A stretch of 64,000 bases of DNA from Mycolicibacterium frederiksbergense (GCF_029893345.1 NZ_JARXVE010000002.1:496001-560000), one strand, 5' to 3'; positions 24,756-34,667 are shown, counted from the stretch's first letter. Notes: generated by a model not told the origin, from the letters alone. A program made the numbers and translations.

Positions 24756-27512
24756 GTGAACCTGCGTGGCCGCAACCGCGAATGCCAAACCCTCGACGGG
24801 CTGATCACCGGCGTCCGATCGGGCTCGCAGGTGCTGGTACTCCGAGGGGAAGCGGGCGTGGGAAAGTCCGCGCTGCTCGACTACGCGGCGGCCCGCGCGG
24901 ACGGATTCCGGATCATGCGCGTGGTCGGCGTGGAGTCGGACATGGAACTGGCTTTCGCCGGGTTGCAGCAACTGTGCGCTCCGCTGCTCGACCACCTCGA
25001 CGAATTGCCGGAGCCGCAGCGCGCGGCGCTCAACGTGGCCTTCGGGCGCGGGTTGGGGGCCACCCCCGACCGATTCCTGGTGGGGCTGGCCGTACTGAGC
25101 CTGGTGGCCGCGGCCGCGGCCGTGCAACCGCTGCTCTGCGTCGTCGACGACGCGCAGTGGCTCGACCAGGTCTCGGTTCAGACGCTGGGCTTCGTGGCAC
25201 GGCGCCTGCTGGCCGAACCGGTCGGGGTCGTCTTCGCAGTCCGTGACCGCCCCGAGGTACTGGCCGGGCTCCCCGAGATGGAAGTGAACGGGCTGTCCGA
25301 CACCGATGCCCGGGAACTGCTCGACTCGGTGATGCTGGCCGGCATCGACCCGCGCGTGCGCGACCGCATCGTCGCCGAGACCCGCGGGATCCCGCTGGCC
25401 ATCTTGGAGGTGCCGCGCAGCGCGTCGGCGACGGAGCTTGCCGGCGGATTCTGGATATCCGGCAAGCGCTCGTCGACGGCCGCGATCGAAGAGGAGTTCG
25501 TGCGCCGCATTCAGGCGCTGCCCTTGGCGGCGCAACGGCTGCTCGTCGTCGCGGCCGCCGAACCGACCGGGGACGCGTCGTTGTTCCTCCGCACGGCCGC
25601 GGCACTCGACATTCCGGTCGATGCGCTGGGGCCGGCGGAAGCCGCGGGGATCATCGAGTTCGGCCCGCGCATGCGTTTCCACCATCCGTTGATGCGGTCG
25701 GCGGCCTACCGGGCCGCGGACCTCTCCGACCGTCGTGAGATCCATCGGGCGCTGGCCGAGGCCACCGACCCGCAGGCCGACCCCGATCGCCGGGCGTGGC
25801 ACTTCGCCAACGCGGCCCTGGGGCCGGACGATGCGGTGGCCACCGAACTGGAGGCGTCGGCGAGCCGGGCCGCCAGCCGGGGTGGCGCGGCCGCGGCCGC
25901 CGCATTCCTCGAGCGGGCAACGGTGCTCACCGCCGATCCCGCGTTGCGTGGCGCGCGCGCCATCGCCGCAGCGCATGCCAAGCGGGAGACGGTCACACCC
26001 GAGGCCGCCTACGACCTGCTCGCCATCGCCGAACTTGCGCCGCTGTCGGAACTGCAGCGCGCTCAGGTGGTGCGGATGCGGGCGCAGCTGCAGTTGATGC
26101 GCAGCCGGGCGGGCGCGGCGGGCGCACCCCGAACCGCCGAGGCCGCGACGTTGTTGCTCAGTGCCGCAAGAGGACTCGACGGGCTCGACGATGAGTTGGC
26201 CCGCGATACCTACCTCGAGGCGCTGACCGCGGCCATGTACGCCGGCCGGCTCGGGCAGCCCGAACTGCTGACCGAGGTCGCCCAAGCCGGCCGTGCCGCC
26301 GGATCACGCATCGCGACGCCGCAGCGCCCGATCGATCTGTTGCTCAGCGGAATGACGAGCCGGATCCTCGACGGCCCCGGCGCCGGATCGGCCCACCTGC
26401 GGGCCGCGCTGGAGCTGTGGAATGCGCACGCGCAGAAGGCTACTGGCCCCGTCCAGCACTGGCCGTTCCCCATCGCTCAGGAGTCCGCCGCACACGAATT
26501 GTGGGATGACGCGGTGCTGCAGCAGATCGCCACCGACATGGTTCGGCGGGCGCGCGACGGCGGCGCGCTCGCCGTGTTGCCGTCGGCGCTGGTGTACCGC
26601 GCCGGGGTCCACGTGTACACCGGCGAGTTCCGCAAGGCCGCCGCAGTTCTCGAGGAGGCCGACGCGATCACGGCCGCGACCGGCTACGCGCCGATGAAAT
26701 ACCACTCCCTGACCCTGGCCGCCTGGCGGGGCGTGCCGGGCGATGCGGTCGAGCTGATCGAGGCCGCCGCCGCCGACGGCCTGGCCAAGGGGGAAGGCCG
26801 ACTGATCGGTGTCAGCGGGTTCACCGCAGCCGTGCTCTACAACGGTCTGGGCCGCTACCAGGAGGCCCTCCGCGCCGCCCAGAGCTGTTGTGAATACGAG
26901 GATCTCGGGTTCTACGGATGGTGCCTGTTCGAACTCATCGAAGCCGCGGTACACGTCGGCGACCGGGAATCCGCCGCCGCGGCGCTCCCGCGGCTCGAGC
27001 AGCGCGCCGGTGGCAGCGAAACCGAATGGGGGTTGGGCGCGGTGACCGCCGCCCGCGCCCTGCTCGCGCCGGACGAGCACGCCGAACAGCTCTTCGTCGA
27101 AGCCATCGACCGCCTCGAGGCCGCACACATCGGCCCGTTCGTCGCGCGTACCCGGCTGTCCTACGGCGAATGGTTGCGCCGGGCGAATCGCCGGACCGAT
27201 GCGCGCACGCAGTTGGGCGAGGCGTACGCGCGGTTCACCCGCATGGGGGCCGAAGCGTTCGCCGAGCGGGCTCGCCGGGAGCTGATCGTCACCGGGGAGA
27301 AGGTGCGCAAGCAGCCGGTGGCCTCGGGTGCGGAACTCACCGCGCAGGAGGCGCAGGTCGCGCGGTTGGCCGCCGAGGGGTACACCAACCAGGAGATCAG
27401 CGCGCAGTTGTTCATCAGCGCGCACACCGTCGAATGGCACCTGCGCAAGGTCTTCGTCAAGCTCGGCATCACCTCACGCAGGCAGCTGCGCAACACCGCG
27501 CCGCTGGGGTAG
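24756..27512 (+). CDS. LuxR-family regulator with AAA ATPase (LAL type)
   Basis: A 918-residue large ATP-binding LuxR-type transcription regulator. The N-terminal AAA/NTPase domain begins with GRNRECQTLD and has Walker A GEAGVGKSAL (near residue 30) and a Walker-B-like LLCVVDDAQW. The middle is a long helical, TPR-like region. The C-terminus is a LuxR helix-turn-helix (LTAQEAQVARLAAEGYTNQE, then HTVEWHLRKVF). Such proteins sense a ligand and activate nearby genes; the divergent MBL hydrolase is the obvious candidate target. The start is a GTG at 24756 directly before the conserved ATPase domain. Confidence 0.9.
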   Translation: MNLRGRNRECQTLDGLITGVRSGSQVLVLRGEAGVGKSALLDYAAARADGFRIMRVVGVESDMELAFAGLQQLCAPLLDHLDELPEPQRAALNVAFGRGLGATPDRFLVGLAVLSLVAAAAAVQPLLCVVDDAQWLDQVSVQTLGFVARRLLAEPVGVVFAVRDRPEVLAGLPEMEVNGLSDTDARELLDSVMLAGIDPRVRDRIVAETRGIPLAILEVPRSASATELAGGFWISGKRSSTAAIEEEFVRRIQALPLAAQRLLVVAAAEPTGDASLFLRTAAALDIPVDALGPAEAAGIIEFGPRMRFHHPLMRSAAYRAADLSDRREIHRALAEATDPQADPDRRAWHFANAALGPDDAVATELEASASRAASRGGAAAAAAFLERATVLTADPALRGARAIAAAHAKRETVTPEAAYDLLAIAELAPLSELQRAQVVRMRAQLQLMRSRAGAAGAPRTAEAATLLLSAARGLDGLDDELARDTYLEALTAAMYAGRLGQPELLTEVAQAGRAAGSRIATPQRPIDLLLSGMTSRILDGPGAGSAHLRAALELWNAHAQKATGPVQHWPFPIAQESAAHELWDDAVLQQIATDMVRRARDGGALAVLPSALVYRAGVHVYTGEFRKAAAVLEEADAITAATGYAPMKYHSLTLAAWRGVPGDAVELIEAAAADGLAKGEGRLIGVSGFTAAVLYNGLGRYQEALRAAQSCCEYEDLGFYGWCLFELIEAAVHVGDRESAAAALPRLEQRAGGSETEWGLGAVTAARALLAPDEHAEQLFVEAIDRLEAAHIGPFVARTRLSYGEWLRRANRRTDARTQLGEAYARFTRMGAEAFAERARRELIVTGEKVRKQPVASGAELTAQEAQVARLAAEGYTNQEISAQLFISAHTVEWHLRKVFVKLGITSRRQLRNTAPLG

Positions 27513-27561
27513 CGCCGTCTGCCACGGGGTCCCTACTACGGGGTCCGGGGGCCTAGACCAC

Positions 27562-27588
27562 GAACTTCCAAGGGTCCGCCACACCGTT
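27562..27588 (+). promoter_or_regulatory. Possible ECF-type promoter
   Basis: GAACTT (27562-27567) and CGTT (27585-27588) are separated by 17 bases. This resembles the GGAACTT/CGTT elements of mycobacterial ECF sigma promoters. It lies about 75 bases before the ECF sigma gene and could allow autoregulation. Confidence 0.35.
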
Positions 27589-27661
27589 GCCGCGACGAGT
27601 CTGAGATCGGCGGTGCATTCCGCACGGTCAGCAGACACGTAACGCAGCGGAAGGTTCGATC

Positions 27662-28306
27662 ATGACGGCAGCAGGGCCACTCGACATCGTGAACGTGCTC
27701 GGCGAGCACGGTCACCAGGCCGTCGCCGCATCGCCCGCGTCGGAGGCTGAACTCGCCGCGCACTTCGCCGCCGAGGCCGCCCCCCTGTTGGACGCTCTCG
27801 CTCGCCGCGCACGTCGGCTGACCAATTGCGAAGCCGACGCCGAGGACCTGTTGCAGGACACCCTGCTGCACGCCTGGCAAGGCTTCCGATCGTTTCGCGA
27901 GGGCACCAACCTCAACGCGTGGCTCTTCCGGATCCTGCACAACCGGTGGGTCAGCAGGCACCGTTACCGGGAGCGCCGCCCCACCGAGGTCCCGCTCGAC
28001 GTGATCACCGACGCAGTCACTCACGTGTCGGGCACCCGCCGCTCGGTCGAGGTGGAGGTGCTCGATCTCATGCCGGACGGTGACATCAAGGCCGCGCTCG
28101 CGGCACTGCCCGACGGGGTTCGCACAGCCATGTACTACGTCGGCGTGGAGGGGTACACGTACGCCGAGACCGCCGCGATCATGAACGTGCCGATGGGCAC
28201 GGTGATGTCGCGGGTGTCACGCGGGCGGCAGCGGCTGCGCATTGCGCTGTCGTACCTGGAGCAGGACTGCGCCGAGTTCAATCGTGCCCACCAGCGCAGC
28301 GCGTGA
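27662..28306 (+). CDS. ECF RNA polymerase sigma factor
   Basis: A 214-residue ECF sigma factor. Region 2 includes NCEADAEDLLQDTLLHAWQ (about residues 55-75) and the -10-binding WLFRILHNRWVSRHR. Region 4 has LAALPDGVRTAMYYVGVEG and TYAETAAIMNVPMGTVMSRV. The start ATG follows GGAAGG. There is no anti-sigma gene with a zinc-binding HxxxCxxC motif next to it, so control is not obvious. The cupin and the GATase-like gene downstream may be its regulon. The gene is similar in length to SigH/SigE-type ECF factors but cannot be assigned. Confidence 0.88.
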   Translation: MTAAGPLDIVNVLGEHGHQAVAASPASEAELAAHFAAEAAPLLDALARRARRLTNCEADAEDLLQDTLLHAWQGFRSFREGTNLNAWLFRILHNRWVSRHRYRERRPTEVPLDVITDAVTHVSGTRRSVEVEVLDLMPDGDIKAALAALPDGVRTAMYYVGVEGYTYAETAAIMNVPMGTVMSRVSRGRQRLRIALSYLEQDCAEFNRAHQRSA

Positions 28307-28399
28307 CGGCGCAACCCGGGCCGCGGGAACAGGCCGCGTCAGCGCCTTGGTAGCCGGCGGCACCGCCATCTGAATCATCAAGCTGGAGAGGGAATTCCG

Positions 28400-28840
28400 A
28401 TGTCCAAAGTTTACGATCCCCAGTGGGAGAACGCACTGACGGTGGTGCAGGAGGTGCAGCCGCCGCCGATCCCGGGCAACGCCCACGCGATGACCGTGAC
28501 CATCACCTACCCGCCGGGGAGTGGGGGAGCGCCACCGCACCGGCACCCCGGCGGGCCGGCCTTCGGCTTCGTGCTCGAAGGCGAGCTGCTCTTCGAACTC
28601 GAAGGCGAGCCACCGCGGGTGGTGCGGGCAGGGGAGGCGTTCTGGGAGCCCGGTGGCGACGTCATCCACTATTCGGATGCGAACAATCGCGACGACGTCG
28701 AGCTCCGGTTCCTGGTCACCATGATGTGCGTCCCGGGCCAGCCCATGCTCACGCTCGTCAGCGAGCAGGAACTGGCGTCGCGCAAGCACCGGCGGGTGCC
28801 CGCGCAGCCCGGTCCCGACACCGTCGATCGGCTGGGGTGA
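28400..28840 (+). CDS. Cupin domain protein
   Basis: A 146-residue single-domain cupin. The first metal motif is PHRHPGGPAFGFVLEGE (about residues 48-64), and the second half includes GEAFWEPGGDVIHYSDANN. Such small cupins bind a metal and serve as enzymes or sensors; the substrate is unknown. It is preceded by GGAGAGGGAA. The next gene starts directly after its stop, so the two are cotranscribed, probably from the sigma gene region. Confidence 0.82.
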   Translation: MSKVYDPQWENALTVVQEVQPPPIPGNAHAMTVTITYPPGSGGAPPHRHPGGPAFGFVLEGELLFELEGEPPRVVRAGEAFWEPGGDVIHYSDANNRDDVELRFLVTMMCVPGQPMLTLVSEQELASRKHRRVPAQPGPDTVDRLG

Positions 28841-29752
28841 ATGATGTCGCGAATCCTGTTGCAATCCACCATCGCAGCCGATCCAGACGACTGGGACATC
28901 AGTCGCTTCTCGCTGCTGGCAACCGAACTGCGGGCCGCTGGGCATGAGGTGGTCGCCCGCAACCGGTGCGATGGGGGTGGTGACGATCCGGTGCTGGCTC
29001 GCCTCGACGACCTGGGGTTCGACCAGCTCTGGTTGATGGCCGTGGACGTCGGTGACGGGCTCAGCTCAGCCGAGGCCGACGCGGTGATGCGGTTCCGGGA
29101 AAGCGGGGGCGGCGTGCTCACCGCACGCGATCACCAGCAGCTCGGCGGCTGCCTGCGGCGGCTCGGCTCACTGGGCTCGGTCAACCGATTCCACGACGAA
29201 TTCGTCGACCCTGAAGCCGAGCGCGATGACCGTGGGACTCCCGAGATCTGTTGGCCCAATTTTCATTCCGGTGCCAACGGCGACTACCAGCCGGTGTTGA
29301 CCACCGAACCCGCGCACGAACTGCTGTGCACCGAACTGACCGCAAGCGGCCGCATCGAGTGGTTTCCGGCCCATCCTCACGAGGGCCTTGTGGCGCCGGA
29401 AGGGCCTCATGCCACCGTGGTCGGCCAGGGGCGCAGCCTGGCCACCGGCCGGCGCTTCAACCTCGCCGTGGCGCTGGACGGCGAGTCCACGCCGGACGGC
29501 CGTCCGATGGGCCGCGCCGTCGCCGAGTCGACGTTTCACCACTTCGCCGATTACAACTGGGACCTCGACCGCGGTGCACCCTCCTTCGTCTCCGAACCGC
29601 CCGGCAGCGCGATCAAGGCAGACGGAGCGCGACTGGTGGTGTTCAAGGACTACGTCCGCAATCTCGCCACCTGGTTGCAGCCGGCAGCCGTGGCGGGCGC
29701 TGAAACTGATGTCGTACTTCGAGCGGCCCTGAACGACGAAGTGTCGACGTAA
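28841..29752 (+). CDS. Conserved hypothetical protein, ThuA/GATase1-like fold
   Basis: A 303-residue cytoplasmic protein. The first half looks like a class-I glutamine-amidotransferase-like or ThuA-type flavodoxin fold: SRILLQSTIAADPDDWDIS, then FDQLWLMAVDVGDGLS, and GGGVLTARDHQQLGG where the nucleophile turn would be. No catalytic Cys triad is evident. A conserved FADYNWDLDRGAP segment lies near the C-terminus. Function is not known. It follows the cupin gene with no gap. Two adjacent ATGs (28841 and 28844) are possible starts. Confidence 0.65.
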   Translation: MMSRILLQSTIAADPDDWDISRFSLLATELRAAGHEVVARNRCDGGGDDPVLARLDDLGFDQLWLMAVDVGDGLSSAEADAVMRFRESGGGVLTARDHQQLGGCLRRLGSLGSVNRFHDEFVDPEAERDDRGTPEICWPNFHSGANGDYQPVLTTEPAHELLCTELTASGRIEWFPAHPHEGLVAPEGPHATVVGQGRSLATGRRFNLAVALDGESTPDGRPMGRAVAESTFHHFADYNWDLDRGAPSFVSEPPGSAIKADGARLVVFKDYVRNLATWLQPAAVAGAETDVVLRAALNDEVST

Positions 29753-29866
29753 CGATCCCGCATAGTCCTCGAATTTTCTGCCAATACTCGGCGAAATAGT
29801 CGAATTTATTGCTTCCCTGGATTTGTCACATCGCGACATGTCGTCACTGTGGGACGGGGGAAACGC

Positions 29867-30571
29867 ATGCGTCGCCTGACAGCCGTAATCGCCATTTCCG
29901 TGATTTGTGTCGCCGGTGCCGGCTGCGACACCAAGGGACATCGTGCCGTGCAGGCGCAGAACAAACCGATGATCACGGTACTCGTGCCGCCGCCGTTGTT
30001 GAAAAAGGATCTGCCGGGATTTTTGCTCACCCCTGAGGAGATTGATACGTCGATGTCGGCTGCGGGTATGACCGTAACCAACGCCCTATCCGAAATGTCG
30101 GATGACAGCGCAACGATGGCACCCCGGGAGTGCCTGGCCATCGACGGTGCCGCGCAGGCGCCCGTTTATGCCGACAGTGGTTTCACCGACGTGCGTGATG
30201 CGACACTCAAAAATGGCGACAACTTCACCCATTACGCCCATCAGGCTGTGGTGTTGTACCCCGACGCCGCGAAGGCCAAGAGCTTCTTCGACGCGTCGGC
30301 GCAACAGTGGACGCAGTGCCACCAATACACCCACACGCAGTCCGGCACTCAGTGGGAGGTCGAACCCATCTCTAACAGTGCAGGCATCCTGAGTGTGATC
30401 GCAACCCAATTGCAAGCCAAGAAGGGTGGATGGGCGTGCGGGCGGGCGTTGACTGCCAGAAACAACGTCATCGTCGATGTCAACACATGCAGTGCCGACC
30501 CGGCGGACTCGGCCGTCTCGATCGCGGGTCAGATCGCGTTGCGGGCGGATGCGCAGTCAGCGCATCGGTAG
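29867..30571 (+). CDS. Lipoprotein with PknH C-terminal-like sensor domain
   Basis: A 234-residue predicted lipoprotein. The basic start MRRLTAV leads to a hydrophobic core ending at the lipobox VAGAGC. The mature part resembles the extracellular PknH-C sensor fold common in mycobacterial lipoproteins: FLLTPEEIDTSM, then SAQQWTQCHQYTH and a second cysteine pair (GWACGRALTARNN, VNTCSADP). The ATG at 29867 follows a GGGGGAAA site. The ligand is unknown. Upstream bases are AT-rich and likely hold its promoter. Confidence 0.82.
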   Translation: MRRLTAVIAISVICVAGAGCDTKGHRAVQAQNKPMITVLVPPPLLKKDLPGFLLTPEEIDTSMSAAGMTVTNALSEMSDDSATMAPRECLAIDGAAQAPVYADSGFTDVRDATLKNGDNFTHYAHQAVVLYPDAAKAKSFFDASAQQWTQCHQYTHTQSGTQWEVEPISNSAGILSVIATQLQAKKGGWACGRALTARNNVIVDVNTCSADPADSAVSIAGQIALRADAQSAHR

Positions 30572-30675
30572 CCGCGGCAGTTTTGCCTCGATCAGCACGC
30601 GCGGGCGCTTGCGCGCCGATCCGAGCACCGAATTTCCAGGTCAACCAGGCTCGTCCGGCGATAGCATCGTCGACC

Positions 30676-31257
30676 ATGCAAAATCTGCACCGGCGGACGG
30701 TGCTGCTCGGTGCGGGGGCACTGGTCGGATTGGCCGGGGCGACCTCCGTCAGCGCCGTGCAGGCTGGTGCCGAGCCCGCACCGAGTGATGCCGACCTTGC
30801 ATTGCTGCGGCGTACCTTTGTGTTGGCGAATGAAGCCAAGCAGAGCGGAAGTGCTCCGTATGGTGCCTTGGTCGCCGATGCCGACGGCAACGTGGTCGTT
30901 GAGCGAGGCAACACGTCGGCACTCGGTGATGGCGACCCGACGCAGCACGCCGAACTCGTCGCCAGTGCGGATGCATGGCGTGTGCTGGGCACCGACGGGA
31001 TGAATCACGCGACCCTCTACGCCAGCACCGAGCCCTGTGTCATGTGTGCGGGTGCTGCCTACTGGACCGGGATCGGCAGGGTTGTCTACGGCTTGCCGGT
31101 TCGTCGCTTGTTCGAGTTCACCGGCGACGATCCGAAGCAGGCCTCGTTCGCGCTTCCTTGCCGCGACATCCTTCTGCACGGCCAGCGGGCAATCAACGTA
31201 GTCGGCCCCCTGCTCGAAGATGAAGCGGCTCAACCCCATGAGGGTTTCTGGGGCTAG
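30676..31257 (+). CDS. TAT-signal nucleoside/nucleobase deaminase
   Basis: A 193-residue zinc deaminase of the CMP/guanine/tRNA-adenosine deaminase superfamily. The zinc motif is QHAELVAS (HAE) plus STEPCVMCAG (PCxxC). The C-terminal FALPCRDILLHG resembles guanine and cytosine deaminases. Unusually it starts HRRTVLLGAGALVGLAG, a twin-arginine export signal, so it should act outside the cytoplasm. The ATG at 30676 was chosen because it opens the signal; the frame extends upstream without features. It is convergent with the PonA2-like gene. Confidence 0.83.
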   Translation: MQNLHRRTVLLGAGALVGLAGATSVSAVQAGAEPAPSDADLALLRRTFVLANEAKQSGSAPYGALVADADGNVVVERGNTSALGDGDPTQHAELVASADAWRVLGTDGMNHATLYASTEPCVMCAGAAYWTGIGRVVYGLPVRRLFEFTGDDPKQASFALPCRDILLHGQRAINVVGPLLEDEAAQPHEGFWG

Positions 31258-31283
31258 GGCTTCGCCCTCGCACTTGCCAGACC

Positions 31284-33773
31284 TCAGAACGCAGGCGGGC
31301 CTGGGGGAGGCGGCGGCGGTTCCAGCACCGGCGCCGGCGGTGGAGCCGGGGCCGGGATCGTGATCGGTGGCAGTCCGGGGACCAGGACGACGTCCGGTGA
31401 CGGCGGTGGCGGTTCCCCGGGCGGGGGCAGGGGCGGAGCTTCCGGGCTGGGAACATAGACCGGCGGCGGCGGTGGCGGCACATAGCCGGTACTGGTATTG
31501 ATCGTGATGATCGAGCCGGGAATGGTCGTTCCGCTCGGGGTCGTCCCGACCACCGAACCTCTGGTGGCGTCACTGCTTACCAGTGTGGGTTGGTCGGCGA
31601 CCCGGAAACCGGAGTCTTGCAGGCGTTTGCGTGCCTCATCGAAATTCATGCCCGCCACGGTTGGCACCTGGCCGCCGGGCCCACCGTCGACGTAGAGCGG
31701 GTCGGTAGGGGGCAGGGCCAGAGGGCCGAAGTCCTTGGCGATGGGATTCATTGCCGCATACCAGGTCAGTGCCGGTTCGATACCGCCGAACAGGTTGCCG
31801 TCGCTGCATTCGCGCAGCGGGTACGAGCACAGATCCGACGGTGTCGAGGAGTCATTGAAGACGTAGTTCGCCGCGGCATACCGGTTGGTGAAGCCGAGGA
31901 ATCCGGATGACCGGTGGGTTTCGGTGGTGCCCGTTTTGCCCGACATCGGCAGCTTCCAATTGACCGAACTCGCTGCGCCGACGGCGGTTCCGCTCACGGG
32001 GTCCTTGCTGAGCGCGTTGGCCATCGTGTTGGCGAGGCCCTCGGGGACCGCTTGTTCGCAGGGGGCGGTCATCAGAACCACTTCCCGGCCATAGCGATCG
32101 AAAATCTTGTCGATCGGGTTCGGCAGGCACCAGATACCACCCGACGCCAGGGTCGCCCCCACGTTCGTCAGCTCGAGCGCGTTGAGCTCGAGCGGGCCGA
32201 GGGTGAAGGATCCGATGTTCTGTCGCTTGACGAAATCGGCGAGGCTCTCGTCGGAGTCCTGGTCGTAGGCGCGCGCGCTACCGGGTTCGGCATAGGACCT
32301 CATGCCCAATCGGACCGCCATGTCCACCGCGTGCGGCACCCCGATCTGTGAGATGAGTTTGGCGAACGCGGTATTGGGCGACTGGGCCAGCGCATCAGTG
32401 ACGCTCAAGGGGCTGCGATAGGCCGCGGCGTTTCGCACGCACCAGGTCTCGCGCGGACACCCGGGCGTATCGCTGCTACCCAGCCCCTTGGCCATGAAAA
32501 ACGAAGGCACCTCAAGTTGCGTATTGATCCCCATTCCCATCTCGAGTGCGGCGGCCGTGGTGAAGATCTTGAATATCGATCCGGCTCCGTCGCCGACCAG
32601 GGAAAAAGGTTGCGGTTGCACAGTTTGTTTGGCATCGAGGTCGAGTCCGTAGGTACGGCTGTCGGCCATCGCGATCACCCGGTGCGTGTCTTTGCCGGGC
32701 GTGATCACGCTCATCACACTTGCGACACCCTCGGTGGTGGGGTTTGCGATCTTGTCGACCGCTGTTTTGACGCTCGCCTGCACCTTGGGGTCGAGCGTGG
32801 TGCGGATCAGGTAACCGTTTCGCGCGACGTCTTGTGCGCTCACGCCCGCACGCTCCAGGTATTGCAGCACGTACTCGCAGAAGAACGCGCGGTCACCGGC
32901 GGCGATACAGCCCTGCGGCAGAGGGTCCACGTGGGGGAGCACTCCCAGCGGCGCGGACTTGGCGGCGCGCAGTTCGTCGGCTCGGTCGGGCAGATAGTCG
33001 ATCAAGGTGTCGAGCACGGTGTTGCGCCGCGCGAGGGCACCGTCCGGATTGGTATAGGGGTCGAGTGTCGTGGTGGACCGCACCACGCCGGCCAACAGGG
33101 CCGCCTGCGGCCAGTTGAGATTTGCGGCGTCGATACCGAAGTAGGTGCGCGCCGCGTCCTGAACACCGAAGGCGCCGTTGCCGAAGGACACCAGGTTCAG
33201 GTATCGGGCCAGGATCTCCTCCTTGGGAAGTGCGTCGTCCAAGGCCAGGGCTATCCGCATTTCGCGCACCTTGCGGGCCGGGGTGACCTCGACAGCGGCC
33301 CGCCGCTCCCAGTCGGTTTTCGCCTTGACCAGAAGGTTGTAGTTCTTGACGTACTGCTGCTCGATGGTCGACCCGCCGCGCACATCGTCGACTCCCCGCA
33401 TATAGCCGATGAACCCGTTCAGCGTCCCCTGCACGTCCACGCCGATGTGCTCGGCGAAGCGCTTGTCCTCGACCGACACGATCGCCAACTTCATGGTGTC
33501 GGCGATCTGATCGCTGGCCACCGGCCAGCGCCGCTGCTCGTACACCCAGGCCATCGGCGCGCCGGAGGCGTCGACGATGGTGGAGACGATCGGTGCCTCG
33601 CCCGCCAGTACTTGCGCCGAATCCTGAGCCACCGCGTCGGAAAGCCTCGCCAACACGTTCCCCACACCGCCGACGACGGGGAACATCAATACCGCCGCGA
33701 GCAGTCCAGCCAGCACACAATGCATGGCCAGCTTTGCAACCGTGACCCCCGCCCCCGGGGGCAGGCCGGACAT
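31284..33773 (-). CDS. PonA2-like bifunctional penicillin-binding protein with PASTA
   Basis: An 829-residue class A PBP that polymerises and cross-links peptidoglycan. An N-terminal membrane helix (about 15-37) is followed by the transglycosylase domain with EDKRFAEHIGVD and GGSTIEQQYVKN. The transpeptidase has GAGSIFKIF (SxxK), QSPNTAF (SxN) and SGKTGTTE (KTG). A single PASTA domain (VPTVAGMNFDEARKRLQ) and a Pro-rich tail of about 70 residues end the protein. The blocks are close to M. tuberculosis PonA2, but the usual whiB4 neighbour is absent, so it may be a paralogue (PonA3-like). It is transcribed alone. Confidence 0.92.
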   Translation of the reverse strand: MSGLPPGAGVTVAKLAMHCVLAGLLAAVLMFPVVGGVGNVLARLSDAVAQDSAQVLAGEAPIVSTIVDASGAPMAWVYEQRRWPVASDQIADTMKLAIVSVEDKRFAEHIGVDVQGTLNGFIGYMRGVDDVRGGSTIEQQYVKNYNLLVKAKTDWERRAAVEVTPARKVREMRIALALDDALPKEEILARYLNLVSFGNGAFGVQDAARTYFGIDAANLNWPQAALLAGVVRSTTTLDPYTNPDGALARRNTVLDTLIDYLPDRADELRAAKSAPLGVLPHVDPLPQGCIAAGDRAFFCEYVLQYLERAGVSAQDVARNGYLIRTTLDPKVQASVKTAVDKIANPTTEGVASVMSVITPGKDTHRVIAMADSRTYGLDLDAKQTVQPQPFSLVGDGAGSIFKIFTTAAALEMGMGINTQLEVPSFFMAKGLGSSDTPGCPRETWCVRNAAAYRSPLSVTDALAQSPNTAFAKLISQIGVPHAVDMAVRLGMRSYAEPGSARAYDQDSDESLADFVKRQNIGSFTLGPLELNALELTNVGATLASGGIWCLPNPIDKIFDRYGREVVLMTAPCEQAVPEGLANTMANALSKDPVSGTAVGAASSVNWKLPMSGKTGTTETHRSSGFLGFTNRYAAANYVFNDSSTPSDLCSYPLRECSDGNLFGGIEPALTWYAAMNPIAKDFGPLALPPTDPLYVDGGPGGQVPTVAGMNFDEARKRLQDSGFRVADQPTLVSSDATRGSVVGTTPSGTTIPGSIITINTSTGYVPPPPPPVYVPSPEAPPLPPPGEPPPPSPDVVLVPGLPPITIPAPAPPPAPVLEPPPPPPGPPAF

Positions 33774-33939
33774 GCCGTCAAGCGTAGGACGGTCACCGGC
33801 TCATGGTGAGTGGATCGTGCGCAACTGTTCAGCCGCGTTGGTATCTCGGCGACCTTGCCGGCTTTTTCTTCTGGCCCACTGCTGGATCAGTGCATGCTGA
33901 TAGCAGACGAATTGCTAGTCCGGGCAACAACTTTGGTGA

Positions 33940-34425
33940 TCAGCGAGCTCCACGACCGCAGTTGGGGTTCGCCGGCTTGGCCGGCCACGCGCACACATCG
34001 ATGTAGGTGTTGTTGGCATACCCACCGCCGTCGAACACCCCGTAGGCGTTGCCGTGCATGCCGGTATAGGTCGCTCCGCCTCCACCGTCACCGCCGGAGG
34101 AGACGATGGTGGTAATCGCCCAGCCCTTGTCTTCAAGCGCCGACTTGTAGGCGCTCATCACATCATTCGGCGATCCGTTGACCTGATAGTGCAGGTGGAT
34201 GCCATTGTCGGCGATGTTGTCGGGACCCTTGGTCAGCTGTGTATCGGCAGGAGCCGGCAGCAGCGGTGCCAGGGCCGGGCCGCTGACCTCCATCGTGGCT
34301 GAGTTGACCGGCGCAGCCGACGTCGTCGCGGTGGCATCTGCCTTCTCGGTCACGGCACTGCACGCCGAGGCGACCAAACCGATCGTCATCGCCGCAAAAA
34401 CCCAGGTCGTGGTGCGGTGCATCAT
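33940..34425 (-). CDS. Small hypothetical lipoprotein
   Basis: A 161-residue predicted lipoprotein. The start MMHRTTTWVFAAMTIG runs into the lipobox GLVASAC. After a Thr/Ala-rich linker comes a small domain with LHYQVNGSPNDVMSAYK and a Gly-rich loop. Two cysteines (DVCAWPAKPANPNC) near the C-terminus could pair. The family is not recognised. ATG at 34425 has GGGGGAGG upstream. It is divergent from the alkaline phosphatase gene. Confidence 0.72.
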   Translation of the reverse strand: MMHRTTTWVFAAMTIGLVASACSAVTEKADATATTSAAPVNSATMEVSGPALAPLLPAPADTQLTKGPDNIADNGIHLHYQVNGSPNDVMSAYKSALEDKGWAITTIVSSGGDGGGGATYTGMHGNAYGVFDGGGYANNTYIDVCAWPAKPANPNCGRGAR

Positions 34426-34667
34426 GGACCTCCCCCTCCGTCTCGGCGCACCGTACCAACGTGGGTGCACGGGTTTGGACGAAATTGACGCGAACACGCC
34501 CTAGATAGTTCACATTGCAAAGAGATTGGGTGGCCACCCATCCCGGTAGAGCGGCTATCTGTTTGTTTGCCGTTACCTGTGTGTCGACTGTCAGGCAAAC
34601 ATCGGTTCATATGCGGCTTCGACCATGTGTGGGCTTGACTGAGCAGGCGACGATACGGAGACATGGG

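Noticed and set aside
24741..26285. 514-codon minus-strand frame
   Set aside because: Antisense to the LuxR-type regulator; Arg/Gly/His-rich with no recognisable domain.
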